From assembly GCA_002696885.1 (NCBI GenBank), contig NZSO01000040.1:13653-42012 (forward strand): a DNA stretch of 28,360 nt, read 5' to 3'. Position 1 is the stretch's first letter, and each line of letters begins with the position of its first letter. A program made the position numbers and the translations under genes. This DNA is from Verrucomicrobiales bacterium (GTDB taxonomy: Bacteria; Verrucomicrobiota; Verrucomicrobiia; Verrucomicrobiales; DEV007). Shown here piece by piece: positions 8,509 through 17,673 of this stretch. Below the pieces are notes generated by a model. It worked only from the letters and a program-made list of their open reading frames with translations, searched no databases and was not told the origin of the DNA.

Positions 8509-8557
8509 AATTTAAGGGAATTCTAATATGTTAGTCTGAGGTCAAATTGGATCAAGT

Positions 8558-10789
8558 TTAATTCTTTTCCTTATCAAATAGTTTTAAAAGAGCGGGAAGG
8601 ATTATCAAATCAGCAACAAGTGCAGTGCTAAGGGTTGCACATGCGACAGAGGTAAAAGCTCTATACATTGGAAGTGAGCTAAAAAGGACACTTCCCAAGC
8701 CACATAGTAAGACAATTGTGGTCGCTATAAGAACTTGGCCTACTCTTAAAAAACTAATTTCTAAAGCTTGATCTTTATTGAGGTTATTCCGTTTTTCTGT
8801 TCGATAGCGACTTAGGAAATGAATTGCATCATCGGCGGCGATGCCTAAGCAAATTGTGAAGGCACAAACTATTTCCAGTGATAACGGCATTTTAAAAGCA
8901 GCTAATACAGATGCACATGCCAGAAGAGGAAATAAATTTGGAATCATGCTTATCAAGCCAATTCTTATTGATCGGAAAGCTAGAGATATCATGATCAGTA
9001 TTATTAATGAAGCAGCAGCCAAGCTGAGCGCCATATCATTTAACATTCGATGCAAATATCTTCCCCAACCGACAGCACCTCCAGCCAAACCAAATTTAAA
9101 ACCAGGATTTGATTTGGTGAGTTCTTCAAGTTTCAACTCTAGCCTTTCATAGACTGGGGTGTATTGAGCAACTCCTAGATCTTGTATTCTTGTAAGCACT
9201 AATGCCTTATTAATGTCGGGACGATACAATGAATTAATCAAATCTTGGGGAGCTTTTTCCAAAAGTTTTAGACGTAAAGCTGAGTCTTTCCCAAATCCAG
9301 GTAATGAATCTAGAACCCCTACAATTGATAATGGTCGGCTTAAGAGTTTTTCCTGATTAACCAGCTCCTCAATTTTTCTTATTATGGGTATTGGCTCAGC
9401 AGTGTCAGATTCCCACTCTGCAACAATTCTGATAGCTTGAATTCCTCCGAGATTTTGGTCAGCTATTTTAAGCGCTTCACCACTTTCACTGTTATCAGGC
9501 AGCTGATTAAGTAGATACATGTCTGGTTTCAAATTGGTGGTCATAACACCAAATAGAATGGTTAGAACAACAGAAATAGAAACCACCCATTTCGCCTTGC
9601 AAATGACAAAATTTATGAGAAGTGATGTAAAATTTTTTAGAGGATTAAAATTAATTTTTATGGAGTGATCTTTCCTTTTTACCCTGCACGAAAAGGGTAA
9701 TAAACCCAGTAGAGGTAATAAAAGAACAACTGCCACAAATGTTATTAATGTGCCTACTGCGCAGTCCCGACCAAAATCACTAATCATGTTTGATTCAGCA
9801 ACGATTAATGAAGCAAAACCAGCTGCTGTGGTCAAAGCCGACAGCATACATGGAAGGCCTAGTTTTTTCATCGAGGATGCCATCGCATCTTTGCGACTTA
9901 AACCTACAAGTAGCTCTCTTTGAAATTGAAATACAATGTGAGCGGCATTGGTAAAGCCGATCATCGTGAGAATAATCGGCATAATAACCATGGACAGACC
10001 ATTTAGTCGTTCGCCCGAGAAGCCAAGCATCCCAATGGTCCAAAAAACACCAACGCATGGAGGTAAGGTGACAATTAAGGTCATCACCAAACCTCGAAAA
10101 AAAATCAAAGCAAGTATGGCAGAAAGTACATAGCCTATTATTTGAAAACGTAACTTTTCAGTTTTCATAGCGTTACGCCGTGCAATATCTAGTGGAATTT
10201 TTCCCGTCAGTTTGGCATTTATTTTTGATCCATTGAGGGTGTCATTAGCCTCCTTTCTGATTACATTAAGTACTTCATCGACCTTTTTACCCCTTTTTAA
10301 ATTTAGACGCAATGGGACCAAAGAAGTACGTGCATCTAAAGACAATAATTGCCCCACAACAAGTGGGTGATTCAATGCTCTTTTACGACAGGCATTTCGT
10401 TGTGATAAAGAAGCTCCTTTTTCTGGAAACAGCGGAAGCTTTATCAAGCCCATTCCGAATGTAGGTATTTGATCAAAGCTAAACACCTCCGAAACGCTTG
10501 GTATTTTTTTTATTCTCTTCAGAAGCTTCGTGTAGGATTCTGATGTTCCTTCATCAAATAAGTCTCCGTTTTGTTCTTCATGGTTAATCAGTAATAAAAT
10601 CTCTGATCCATCAGGACCAAACTCTCGATTGACCTTCTTGGTAAATTCATAGTCTGACTTAGCTCGGGAGCTTTTGATGGTTCTATTTTCACTCTCGGAG
10701 ATGCTTCCAAAAATTGAAAATATAGTAATCGTTGCGAATAGTATAATCGCTAACCGTCGGTGATGGATAGAGATTCCATACAAATTCAT
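8558..10789 (-). CDS. MMPL/RND superfamily transporter
   Basis: A 743-residue polytopic protein with the duplicated six-helix RND layout: one N-terminal helix (about 13-31), a large periplasmic loop, a block of five helices, then the same again. The second half carries GIAADDAIHFLSRYR, a hallmark of MMPL/HAE3-type proteins, and the first half has the related GFTNAAHIVFQFQREL segment. Such proteins export hydrophobic molecules (lipids, hopanoids) using ion gradients; the cargo cannot be read from sequence. Its start lies 2 nt after the BatB-like gene's stop, so it belongs to the MoxR/vWA operon. A transporter at this place suggests the system handles an envelope lipid or a periplasmic substrate, which is inference. 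Confidence 0.92.
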   Translation of the reverse strand: MNLYGISIHHRRLAIILFATITIFSIFGSISESENRTIKSSRAKSDYEFTKKVNREFGPDGSEILLLINHEEQNGDLFDEGTSESYTKLLKRIKKIPSVSEVFSFDQIPTFGMGLIKLPLFPEKGASLSQRNACRKRALNHPLVVGQLLSLDARTSLVPLRLNLKRGKKVDEVLNVIRKEANDTLNGSKINAKLTGKIPLDIARRNAMKTEKLRFQIIGYVLSAILALIFFRGLVMTLIVTLPPCVGVFWTIGMLGFSGERLNGLSMVIMPIILTMIGFTNAAHIVFQFQRELLVGLSRKDAMASSMKKLGLPCMLSALTTAAGFASLIVAESNMISDFGRDCAVGTLITFVAVVLLLPLLGLLPFSCRVKRKDHSIKINFNPLKNFTSLLINFVICKAKWVVSISVVLTILFGVMTTNLKPDMYLLNQLPDNSESGEALKIADQNLGGIQAIRIVAEWESDTAEPIPIIRKIEELVNQEKLLSRPLSIVGVLDSLPGFGKDSALRLKLLEKAPQDLINSLYRPDINKALVLTRIQDLGVAQYTPVYERLELKLEELTKSNPGFKFGLAGGAVGWGRYLHRMLNDMALSLAAASLIILIMISLAFRSIRIGLISMIPNLFPLLACASVLAAFKMPLSLEIVCAFTICLGIAADDAIHFLSRYRTEKRNNLNKDQALEISFLRVGQVLIATTIVLLCGLGSVLFSSLPMYRAFTSVACATLSTALVADLIILPALLKLFDKEKN

Positions 10790-10791
10790 TA

Positions 10792-11769
10792 TTATCTTTT
10801 AATTTTTTCGTTAATACCTGCACGCCACCTTGTGCCAAAGGCATTAAGCAGAAAAGGAAGTATTGCAAGAATAGTGGAAGACGATCCTATAGCCATTAGG
10901 GCATATTCACGTCGAGTCATTTGATCTAAAACACTTTTTTCATCTACTGAAACAAGAGAAGAAATTGTATCACTTGGAATATGTTTAACGTTTCCATCAT
11001 GATAGGTTCCATTAAGTCGCAATGCTATTTGTCGTAAAGTTGAAGCGTCTTGTTTGGAGTTCTTCCCATCAAGAAACGTTCCTTTTGCAGGGTTCCCAAC
11101 ACCGATGACAAGAATACCGTTAACGGAGCGCGGCATTTTTGGAATACCAACAGAAGGAACGGTATCACCATCAGAGAGAAGGACAACAGTCGTGCTGTCA
11201 TTTCGCCATTCACTAGAAATATTTGCAGCAAGTTCAAGGCCATCAAAGAGGTGAGTTTTCCCCGCCTCGAAGGCCGTGTACATATCCATGCCGTCAAGAA
11301 AATTTCTAACAACCTCAGGATCTTTAGTGTCAACCACTACAGGCTTAGCACCATTGTACACCGCAATAAGTGAAAGTCGCACTTGTTCAATTCTGACCCT
11401 TTTGAAAAAAGACTCCATTAATTCAAAAGCACGTTTACGTCTTGTGCTATTTCCTTCACTGCCTGCGTCTTTAATTTTCATGCTCGGCGATACATCCAAC
11501 ACGATCACAATGTGTCTTATTTCATTAGGATCTACGGCCTTTGCTTTGTGAATCTTTGGTTGGATCATTAAAAGACTAGTGAGCCCCCAAATGATAAGTG
11601 CTATTGATAGGCATCTTACGCTGGGTACAATCCTGTACCATGATGAGGGAAGAGCCGAAGGGCCGAACGACAAGGTTGATATAGCCTTGATTCTGCGTGC
11701 ATGTATCATTTCTGTAGCTGCGGCAATAACCAAAGCAACCAAAGCTAATATTTCAGGATTGCTTACCAT
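10792..11769 (-). CDS. vWA-domain membrane protein, BatB-like
   Basis: A 325-residue protein with hydrophobic helices near 6-22 and 52-70, a von Willebrand factor A domain, and a C-terminal helix (about 290-312). The MIDAS metal site is intact: DVSPS at 92-96, and later LLSDGDT. This layout matches the BatA/BatB proteins of MoxR-associated clusters, where two membrane vWA proteins of slightly different size lie side by side. Their work is thought to be metal-dependent binding of partner proteins at the membrane under control of the MoxR ATPase. The gene overlaps the BatA-like gene by 7 nt and is followed after 2 nt by the MMPL transporter. Confidence 0.88.
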   Translation of the reverse strand: MVSNPEILALVALVIAAATEMIHARRIKAISTLSFGPSALPSSWYRIVPSVRCLSIALIIWGLTSLLMIQPKIHKAKAVDPNEIRHIVIVLDVSPSMKIKDAGSEGNSTRRKRAFELMESFFKRVRIEQVRLSLIAVYNGAKPVVVDTKDPEVVRNFLDGMDMYTAFEAGKTHLFDGLELAANISSEWRNDSTTVVLLSDGDTVPSVGIPKMPRSVNGILVIGVGNPAKGTFLDGKNSKQDASTLRQIALRLNGTYHDGNVKHIPSDTISSLVSVDEKSVLDQMTRREYALMAIGSSSTILAILPFLLNAFGTRWRAGINEKIKR

Positions 11770-12683
11770 GGTGTGTATCGAAGGCCAAACAGGCTAAGTA
11801 AAAATAATGTCGTAATTGCAGTTCCAATAAGAGCAAAAGGCTTAAAAAGGTCCATTGATTCAGCGCCAACTCTTTCAATTTGGGTTTTCTGCATTTGATC
11901 TATTTTATTGAATATTGCTTTAAGCGCTAGGGGGTCACCTGCCGAAAAGACTTCTCCTCCTGTTCGATTGGTTATTGTTAATAGTTGTGGAGGTGGTGAT
12001 CCTGGAGCTATGTGAATTGCATACGTTGAGATATTGTTGGCTAATAATTTATTAGCAATTTCATTATCTTTACCCCCACCCAGATCAGCGCTATAGCCAT
12101 CAGACAAGAGAATGATTAAGCGGTCTCCTTCCTCACGCTCCACAAGAAGCTTCATACATTCCTCAAGCGCTAACCCAATTTTAGTTCCACCCCGAAACCA
12201 AACCGGCAAGCGTCTAGGACCCAAAAAATCAGTCGCATACCCAAACGCAGACGGATCAGAGGTAAGCCTTATCCAGTGCAAAAAATGGTCACCAAAAACA
12301 GTCAATCCGAAAGCATCTTGTTCCCGGTAATTAATGAATTCGTTGATTGCTTGCATTGCAGCTTCATAGCGTGACCCTTCACCGAAGGGAGCAGTCATAC
12401 TTCCTGAGACATCAAGTGCAAACTGAATATTAGTTAATCGTTTTTTTGTTTTTGGCTCTGATATTTGTTGAGGTCCAGCCAGTAAGAGTATCGCTATTGT
12501 TAGCAATAAAGACGGAAACGAAGCAGTCAACTTAAGAAGATTTTTCCATAATCGATTTTGATTCCGAAGAGAATTATCTACGGGAATTACAACCTGAAGT
12601 CCATTAACGTCATAACGCCAAATCCAGAACAGCATTATTGCAGGTATTGCAAGAAGCATTAAAACTGGAGAATTAACAAACAT
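11763..12683 (-). CDS. vWA-domain membrane protein, BatA-like
   Basis: A 306-residue protein with two N-terminal hydrophobic helices (about 5-22 and 56-70), a vWA domain and one C-terminal helix (about 284-302), the canonical BatA arrangement. The MIDAS motif DVSGS at 91-95 is complete, with supporting GGTKIGLAL and LIILLSDGY. It begins 4 nt after the stop of the upstream membrane protein gene. It overlaps the BatB-like gene by 7 nt, so the pair is probably translationally coupled. The annotation rests on domain layout plus gene order; the in vivo role in this lineage is unknown. Confidence 0.9.
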   Translation of the reverse strand: MFVNSPVLMLLAIPAIMLFWIWRYDVNGLQVVIPVDNSLRNQNRLWKNLLKLTASFPSLLLTIAILLLAGPQQISEPKTKKRLTNIQFALDVSGSMTAPFGEGSRYEAAMQAINEFINYREQDAFGLTVFGDHFLHWIRLTSDPSAFGYATDFLGPRRLPVWFRGGTKIGLALEECMKLLVEREEGDRLIILLSDGYSADLGGGKDNEIANKLLANNISTYAIHIAPGSPPPQLLTITNRTGGEVFSAGDPLALKAIFNKIDQMQKTQIERVGAESMDLFKPFALIGTAITTLFLLSLFGLRYTPW

Positions 12684-12687
12684 GCAA

Positions 12688-13479
12688 TTAATTATTTTCT
12701 GGTTTGCTATAAGGTTCTAGCAAGGAATCTAAATCAGACGGCTCTTCAGGGTTTGGGCAATGAAACCACAATTCTAGTTGATCGAATAGGAGCTTCGCCT
12801 GCGAATGAGATCTTATTTTTGAAATTACTTCCTTTGACGATTCATTCCTAATATTAAGTCTCTCACTCCAAAAGAGAATAAGTGTTCTTTCTAATTTTGC
12901 TTGATCACTTTTTCCTAGATTACCTTGTTTGGCTGCATGAACTAATGGTCTTAATATTTCAGCAGTGCTAAGAGATTCTTGGGAGGTGTATTCTGTAACT
13001 CCAAATTGTTTGCGGCGAATAAATATAAGAAGTAAAAGTCCCAGCACCCATAAAATACCGATAATGATTAGTTTATGCTTGTACTTTATGAGATATGGCA
13101 ATTCCTGATCCTCTAAGGGGTTAGGTCTTATCTGTTCTGGAGGTAGAGATGATTTGAATTGTACAGGTAGCTTAGGTTTATTAGTTAAAGGTTTGCCATT
13201 CTTAGCTTGTAAATAATCACCTAAGTCAAAAGATCCCGATACTAATCCGTAATATTCATAATCATAACGATAGGCATCGCCATGTGGACGAATAGCCTTG
13301 ATTCTTAAGACGACAGAAGAATTTTGGGTCAAAGGCTTAGCTTCTAACTCTGGACCAAGAATAACTTGATCGTTTACCTGTACTTTGACCCCTATCGGTG
13401 TTGACTCGTTAATCTGATCATCAGCAATTAATGAAGACAGTAAGAAAAAGAGAATACTGAAAAATTTTGAAATTCGCAT
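12688..13479 (-). CDS. Exported single-pass membrane protein of the MoxR/Bat cluster
   Basis: A 263-residue protein with a signal peptide (1-19), a periplasmic beta-rich domain (about 28-110) containing the repeated Tyr/Asp stretch YRYDYEYYG, a transmembrane helix (about 137-155) and a roughly 100-residue cytoplasmic domain. Position and topology resemble the BatD-like or DUF4381-like proteins found between DUF58 and vWA genes in such operons. I see no diagnostic motif, so the family is unproven. AAGG lies 5 nt before the ATG, inside the last codons of the DUF58 gene, and the intergenic gap is 2 nt. It probably links periplasmic substrates to cytoplasmic MoxR/DUF58 partners (inference). Confidence 0.8.
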   Translation of the reverse strand: MRISKFFSILFFLLSSLIADDQINESTPIGVKVQVNDQVILGPELEAKPLTQNSSVVLRIKAIRPHGDAYRYDYEYYGLVSGSFDLGDYLQAKNGKPLTNKPKLPVQFKSSLPPEQIRPNPLEDQELPYLIKYKHKLIIIGILWVLGLLLLIFIRRKQFGVTEYTSQESLSTAEILRPLVHAAKQGNLGKSDQAKLERTLILFWSERLNIRNESSKEVISKIRSHSQAKLLFDQLELWFHCPNPEEPSDLDSLLEPYSKPENN

Positions 13480-13481
13480 GA

Positions 13482-14345
13482 CTACCTTGTTCCGCGACTA
13501 AGTAAAGTTCGAGATTTAAAAAATTGTCGTAACTTATGGGAGATTGGTTCCTCGGTAGGAAGTTCTAGAAAGTCAATTCCAGACCTTTTTAATTCTTCTG
13601 AAACAAATTTAAAATCACTAATTTTATTTCTTTTTTTTGTAATTCCAACGGAGCTTGATTCAGCTTCTCTTACTTTCACGAAACCAGCACTGTTGATTTC
13701 CTTTTCTGCAGGATCAGTTAATTTTATCACAACACAATCATGTTTCTGTGCAGCAAGCTTTAATGCTGGCATGGCACTTGAATCGTGAAGGTCCGAAATA
13801 AGGACAAGTAATGATCGACTTTTCAAGATAGGCATGAGTTCAGAGAAGCGACTACCAATGCGTGTTGGTTCATCCAATCGATAGGATCGGAGCTTCAGTA
13901 ACCATTGAAATATTCGGTATTTTGATAGAGAAGGTTTAACAAATAATTCACGCCCTCCAGCACCCATAACCCCTACTGGACTGATTCTTTCTAGAGCTGC
14001 TAGTGCGATGCCTCCTGCAATTCTTACTGCCGAATGGTATTTGCTCACCTTAATCGAAGAGACTGTCATTGAGGCAGAGGTATCGATAAGTAAATAAATA
14101 GGCATTTGTTTGGGTGCCTCATATTCCTTGACGTGAAACTTTCCTGTTCTGCCAGTGACTTTCCAATCTATTGATTTAATGGGATCACCAATTTCATATG
14201 CACGTGATTGTATATACTCGATACCTGAACCTAAAAAGGTAGATCTATCACTACCGTATCCAATGTCATCAGCCAGTTTTTTTATCGCGATCATAAATTG
14301 TCGCGAATCAATAGGATCGCAAAAATCGAGTGTTTTTTCAGTCAT
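13482..14345 (-). CDS. DUF58 domain-containing protein
   Basis: A 287-residue soluble DUF58 protein. The family signature is clear: SRAYEIGDPIKSIDWKVTGR at 47-66 (Arg, Tyr, GD, IDW), then HVKEYE and a vWA-like LLIDTSASM (85-93). DUF58 proteins are near-universal partners of MoxR ATPases and carry a degenerate vWA fold. The gene lies 48 nt after moxR and 2 nt before the next membrane protein gene, so it is the second member of the operon. No membrane segment is visible, which fits the short cytoplasmic type of DUF58. Confidence 0.93.
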   Translation of the reverse strand: MTEKTLDFCDPIDSRQFMIAIKKLADDIGYGSDRSTFLGSGIEYIQSRAYEIGDPIKSIDWKVTGRTGKFHVKEYEAPKQMPIYLLIDTSASMTVSSIKVSKYHSAVRIAGGIALAALERISPVGVMGAGGRELFVKPSLSKYRIFQWLLKLRSYRLDEPTRIGSRFSELMPILKSRSLLVLISDLHDSSAMPALKLAAQKHDCVVIKLTDPAEKEINSAGFVKVREAESSSVGITKKRNKISDFKFVSEELKRSGIDFLELPTEEPISHKLRQFFKSRTLLSRGTR

Positions 14346-14393
14346 CCTTTGTATGAATTTTAAAGAGAGTTTGGAAAAAATGATAAAACAAAT

Positions 14394-15371
14394 TTATCCC
14401 ATGGTGTTTAGAATGTCCTCTAAGGCATCAGCAGTGTTCATTCCATCAGCTAGCGCCTCGTAATTTAGTCTCATTCGGTGAAGAAGAACATCTTCGGCCA
14501 ATGCAAATAGGTCTTCAGGAATTGCATAGTCTCGACCCTTGATTAGCGCTCTTGCTCTTGCTCCCTTGATGAGTGCGATTCCTGCTCTGGGACTGGCTCC
14601 AAGTTCAATGTGTTTATTATTGCGAGTGCGACTAATGAGTTCGACAACGTGCTTTATAAAAACTTCACTGACATGAATTTGATGAACAGCGTCAATGACA
14701 GAAATTAAATCATTAGATTCACCAACTGGATCATCAGAAACAATATCAAATTCTGTATTAGCTACTGCTCCACCATCTTGTTTTTGAATTCCCAGATCAA
14801 GATTACGCTTTAAAATTTCTTCTTCTTCTTCTGGCGTCGGATATTCAAGTCGATGGCAGAGCATGAATCTATCCAGCTGCGCCTCTGGCAGTTCAAACGT
14901 GCCACTTTGTTCGATTGGGTTTTGAGTCGCAATGACGAGAAAAGGAATTGGAAGCTTATAGGTTTTATCCCCAATGGTAACCTTTCGTTCTTGCATTGCC
15001 TCTAACAGTGCACCTTGAACTTTTGGAGCTGCACGATTTATTTCATCCGCAAGTAAGAGATTAGTGAATACTGGACCTTTATGTGTAGTGAATTTACCAC
15101 TCGATTGATCAAGAATTTCTGAGCCGAGTATGTCTGATGGTAATAAATCAATAGTAAATTGAACTCTCGAGAAATCTAGATGAATGGCTTTGCCAAGGGC
15201 ATTGACCAAAAGGGTTTTAGCGAGTCCCGGCATACCCTGGAGCAAGATGTGACCACTGGTGAATAGAGCAATCAGTAATCGTTCCACCACTTCATCTTGT
15301 CCAACAACGACATTTGAAACTTGTTTGCGGATCGCTTCTATATATGAAATGTGATTATTGAGACTTACCAT
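14394..15371 (-). CDS. MoxR-family AAA+ ATPase
   Basis: A 325-residue AAA_3 (MoxR) ATPase. Walker A is GMPGLAKT (46-53), Walker B LLLADE (105-110), sensor 1 ATQNP (148-152), the LDRF arginine-finger region lies at 166-169, and the sensor 2 motif GASPRA is near 260. MoxR proteins act as chaperone-like ATPases that mature or insert metal ions into partner complexes, usually with vWA proteins. It is the first gene of the leftward eight-gene cluster. No clear Shine-Dalgarno sequence precedes the ATG. The 94 nt upstream contain two short inverted repeats (AGGGT...ACCCT near 15389-15405, and 15420-15439) that could be regulatory. Confidence 0.95.
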   Translation of the reverse strand: MVSLNNHISYIEAIRKQVSNVVVGQDEVVERLLIALFTSGHILLQGMPGLAKTLLVNALGKAIHLDFSRVQFTIDLLPSDILGSEILDQSSGKFTTHKGPVFTNLLLADEINRAAPKVQGALLEAMQERKVTIGDKTYKLPIPFLVIATQNPIEQSGTFELPEAQLDRFMLCHRLEYPTPEEEEEILKRNLDLGIQKQDGGAVANTEFDIVSDDPVGESNDLISVIDAVHQIHVSEVFIKHVVELISRTRNNKHIELGASPRAGIALIKGARARALIKGRDYAIPEDLFALAEDVLLHRMRLNYEALADGMNTADALEDILNTMG

Positions 15372-15419
15372 GATAAATGCAATATAAGAGGGTTCAATTT
15401 ACCCTATTACACTTTTGTT

Positions 15420-15439
15420 CATTTTCAGATAAGAAAATG
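15420..15439. repeat. Inverted repeat between gltA and moxR
   Basis: CATTTTC, a six-base spacer AGATAA, then GAAAATG: a perfect 7-bp dyad in the 94-nt gap between the gltA stop and the moxR start. It is A/T-rich and lacks a following U-run on either strand, so it is not a convincing intrinsic terminator. It may be a protein-binding site for moxR control or a weak 3' hairpin for gltA. Confidence 0.35.
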
Positions 15440-15465
15440 AGAATTCTATGCAATCGTTACGAGCT

Positions 15466-16593
15466 TTAAGAGCGCTCGCTAAGTGGGAGAATCTCAGGTT
15501 GAGAATTTGGACCGGTATAGTCAGTGAGCGGTCTATACAGGCGATTATCATCTAATTGTTCGAGGACTTGAGCAGTCCATCCGCTTGCTCGGCTAATTGC
15601 GAAAATTGGAGTAAAAAGATCGGTAGGGATTCCGAGGCTGTAATACACAGTTGCAGAGTAAAAATCCACGTTTGCATTAAGGCCTTTACGATCTTTCATG
15701 ATTTCTGCAATCCTCTCAGACATATTTATCCATTTGGGATCACCAAGCTCTTCAGTGAGCTTTATAGCCATTTTTCTTAAATGAGGAGCACGAGGGTCGA
15801 GTACTTTATAAACTCTGTGCCCGATACCCATAATTTTTTCTTTTCTCTCGAGCTTACCCTCAACGTATTGATCTACAGCCTCTTCAGATCCAATTTCTTC
15901 AAGCATCTGAATAACTCCCTCGTTTGCGCCACCATGTAGAGGCCCTTTCAGAGTTCCTATCGCGGATGTTATAGCCGAGTACATGTCGCTAAGTGTCGCC
16001 ACCGTGACTCTTGAACTGAATGTTGAGGCGTTCATGCCATGATCGGCATGAAGAATGTAAGCGACATCTAAAGTTTTTGCGGCATCTTCGGATGGCACTT
16101 CACCGTTTATTAAATAAAGAAAATGAGCGGCCTCATTCAAATCTTCACGAGGTTCAATAATTTCCAAACCCTGACGAAAACGGTGAAAGGCAGCAACAAT
16201 AAGAGGGGTCTTTGCAATGATTGCGATGGCTCTCTGTTCATTAAGTTCACGATTTTGATGGTCCCCTTTAGTGTCGTAAAGGCCGAGCATTGATACGGCA
16301 GTACGTATAACGTCCATCGGCCCGGCGTCTTTGGGGGCAGCCCTGAGAAAATCAATGATTCCGTCCGGTAGATTACGGTTGGCTTTGAGAGAGTCCGTAA
16401 GATTATTAAGTTCTGATTGATTTGGAAGTTTTCCGTTATGTAAGAGATAAATAACTTCTTCAAAAGATGTGTGCTCAACCAGATCGTCAATGGTATAACC
16501 CAAATAACATAACTTTCCCTCTGATCCTTGAACGTTACTAAGTTTAGATTCGTTTGCTATGATGCCTTCGAGTCCTTTTGCTGCTAATGCCAT
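15466..16593 (-). CDS. gltA: Citrate synthase
   Basis: A 375-residue citrate synthase condensing acetyl-CoA and oxaloacetate at the entry of the TCA cycle. Catalytic residues are visible: His220 in LHGGAN, His259 in GIGHRVY and Asp310 in NVDFYS; HADHG at 182-186 is also conserved. The length fits the short dimeric bacterial type rather than the NADH-regulated E. coli type. A 2-methylcitrate synthase role cannot be excluded from sequence, but the neighbouring sucC/sucD favours the TCA enzyme. The ATG at 16593 follows a 160-nt gap after the sucD stop. TATAAT on the minus strand (16608-16613) could be a -10 box, though no good -35 is seen. Confidence 0.95.
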   Translation of the reverse strand: MALAAKGLEGIIANESKLSNVQGSEGKLCYLGYTIDDLVEHTSFEEVIYLLHNGKLPNQSELNNLTDSLKANRNLPDGIIDFLRAAPKDAGPMDVIRTAVSMLGLYDTKGDHQNRELNEQRAIAIIAKTPLIVAAFHRFRQGLEIIEPREDLNEAAHFLYLINGEVPSEDAAKTLDVAYILHADHGMNASTFSSRVTVATLSDMYSAITSAIGTLKGPLHGGANEGVIQMLEEIGSEEAVDQYVEGKLERKEKIMGIGHRVYKVLDPRAPHLRKMAIKLTEELGDPKWINMSERIAEIMKDRKGLNANVDFYSATVYYSLGIPTDLFTPIFAISRASGWTAQVLEQLDDNRLYRPLTDYTGPNSQPEILPLSERS

Positions 16594-16753
16594 TTTAAGA
16601 GGGGATTATTATATTAATAGATATTGATGATTATCTGTTGCGGGGACGAGAAAAATATCAAGTTGCGGAGTAGTTGCAATTCCCTTTTTTCAGATCAGTC
16701 GATTATTTGTCGAAAATACTCTAATGACTATGCTAAAAAATCTTAAATTTTGT

Positions 16754-17644
16754 TCACAGAATACTCGCTAAGGTAGATCCCATCTCTGATGGAGTTTCAG
16801 CGACTGCAATTCCAGCACCTTTTAATGCAGCTTTTTTAGCCTCTGCGGTACCTTTACCACCGGAAATAATCGCTCCAGCATGCCCCATCCTTCGACCTGG
16901 AGGCGCGGTTGCACCCGCAATGAATGCTGCGACTGGTTTTTTACAATTATCTTTGACCCATTCAGCTGCCTCTTCCTCAGCGGTCCCTCCGATTTCTCCT
17001 ATCATTATGATGGATTCTGTTTCTGGGTCATCATTAAACAATTTCAAGACATCTAGGTGACTAGTTCCATTAATAGGGTCACCTCCAATCCCAACACACG
17101 TACTTTGACCGAGACCAAGCTGAGTGGTTTGCCAAACTGCCTCATAGGTAAGAGTTCCTGATCTTGATACCACGCCAACAGAGCCTTTCTTATGAATATA
17201 GCCGGGAGATATTCCGATTCGGCAACCCCCTGTAGAATCAGGTCCTGTTCCAGGTGTAACTATACCCGGACAGTTAGGACCTATTAGTCTACAATTTGAT
17301 CCAGTCATCATAGATTTGACCCTCATCATATCGGCTACTGGAATTCCCTCTGTGATCGCAACTATCAATTCGATACCAGCATCAACTGCCTCCATAATAG
17401 CATCACCGGCGAAAGGAGGGGGAACAAAAATGGCTGAAACCGTTGCTCCGGTTTCAGTAACCGCCTCATCCACGGTATCAAATATAGGAACACTTGATTC
17501 GAAAGTTTGTCCTCCTTTGCCTGGAGTCACACCAGCAACCACTTTTGTTCCATAATCTAGACTGAGCTTGGCATGTGTTCCTCCAAATCCTCCGGTAATA
17601 CCTTGAATGAGAACTTTTGTATTTGGTTCAACTAGTATCGACAT
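16754..17644 (-). CDS. sucD: Succinyl-CoA synthetase alpha subunit
   Basis: A 296-residue alpha subunit of succinate-CoA ligase, which makes succinate and ATP/GTP from succinyl-CoA. It has the N-terminal CoA-binding Rossmann region with ITGGFGG (16-22), PNCPG (123-127), GDPINGT and the phosphorylated histidine His255 in GRRMGHAGAI. Length is normal. It lies 29 nt downstream of the queD-like gene, which separates it from sucC; the three genes appear to be cotranscribed leftward. Start ATG at 17644. Confidence 0.97.
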   Translation of the reverse strand: MSILVEPNTKVLIQGITGGFGGTHAKLSLDYGTKVVAGVTPGKGGQTFESSVPIFDTVDEAVTETGATVSAIFVPPPFAGDAIMEAVDAGIELIVAITEGIPVADMMRVKSMMTGSNCRLIGPNCPGIVTPGTGPDSTGGCRIGISPGYIHKKGSVGVVSRSGTLTYEAVWQTTQLGLGQSTCVGIGGDPINGTSHLDVLKLFNDDPETESIIMIGEIGGTAEEEAAEWVKDNCKKPVAAFIAGATAPPGRRMGHAGAIISGGKGTAEAKKAALKGAGIAVAETPSEMGSTLASIL

Positions 17645-17673
17645 TATTTTTATATTTGTTTGATTATTTTAGT

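Noticed and set aside
9795..10058. Minus-strand open frame of 87 codons inside the MMPL gene
   Set aside because: It is an alternative frame of the same strand, Cys/Trp/His-rich and non-globular. The MMPL frame fully explains the region.
11025..11373. Several open frames on both strands inside the BatB-like gene
   Set aside because: They overlap the intact vWA frame, which has a complete MIDAS motif; they are frame shadows.
15461..15480. GAGCGCTC-type palindrome at the gltA 3' end as a terminator
   Set aside because: The stem overlaps the last codons and no U-run follows on the minus strand.
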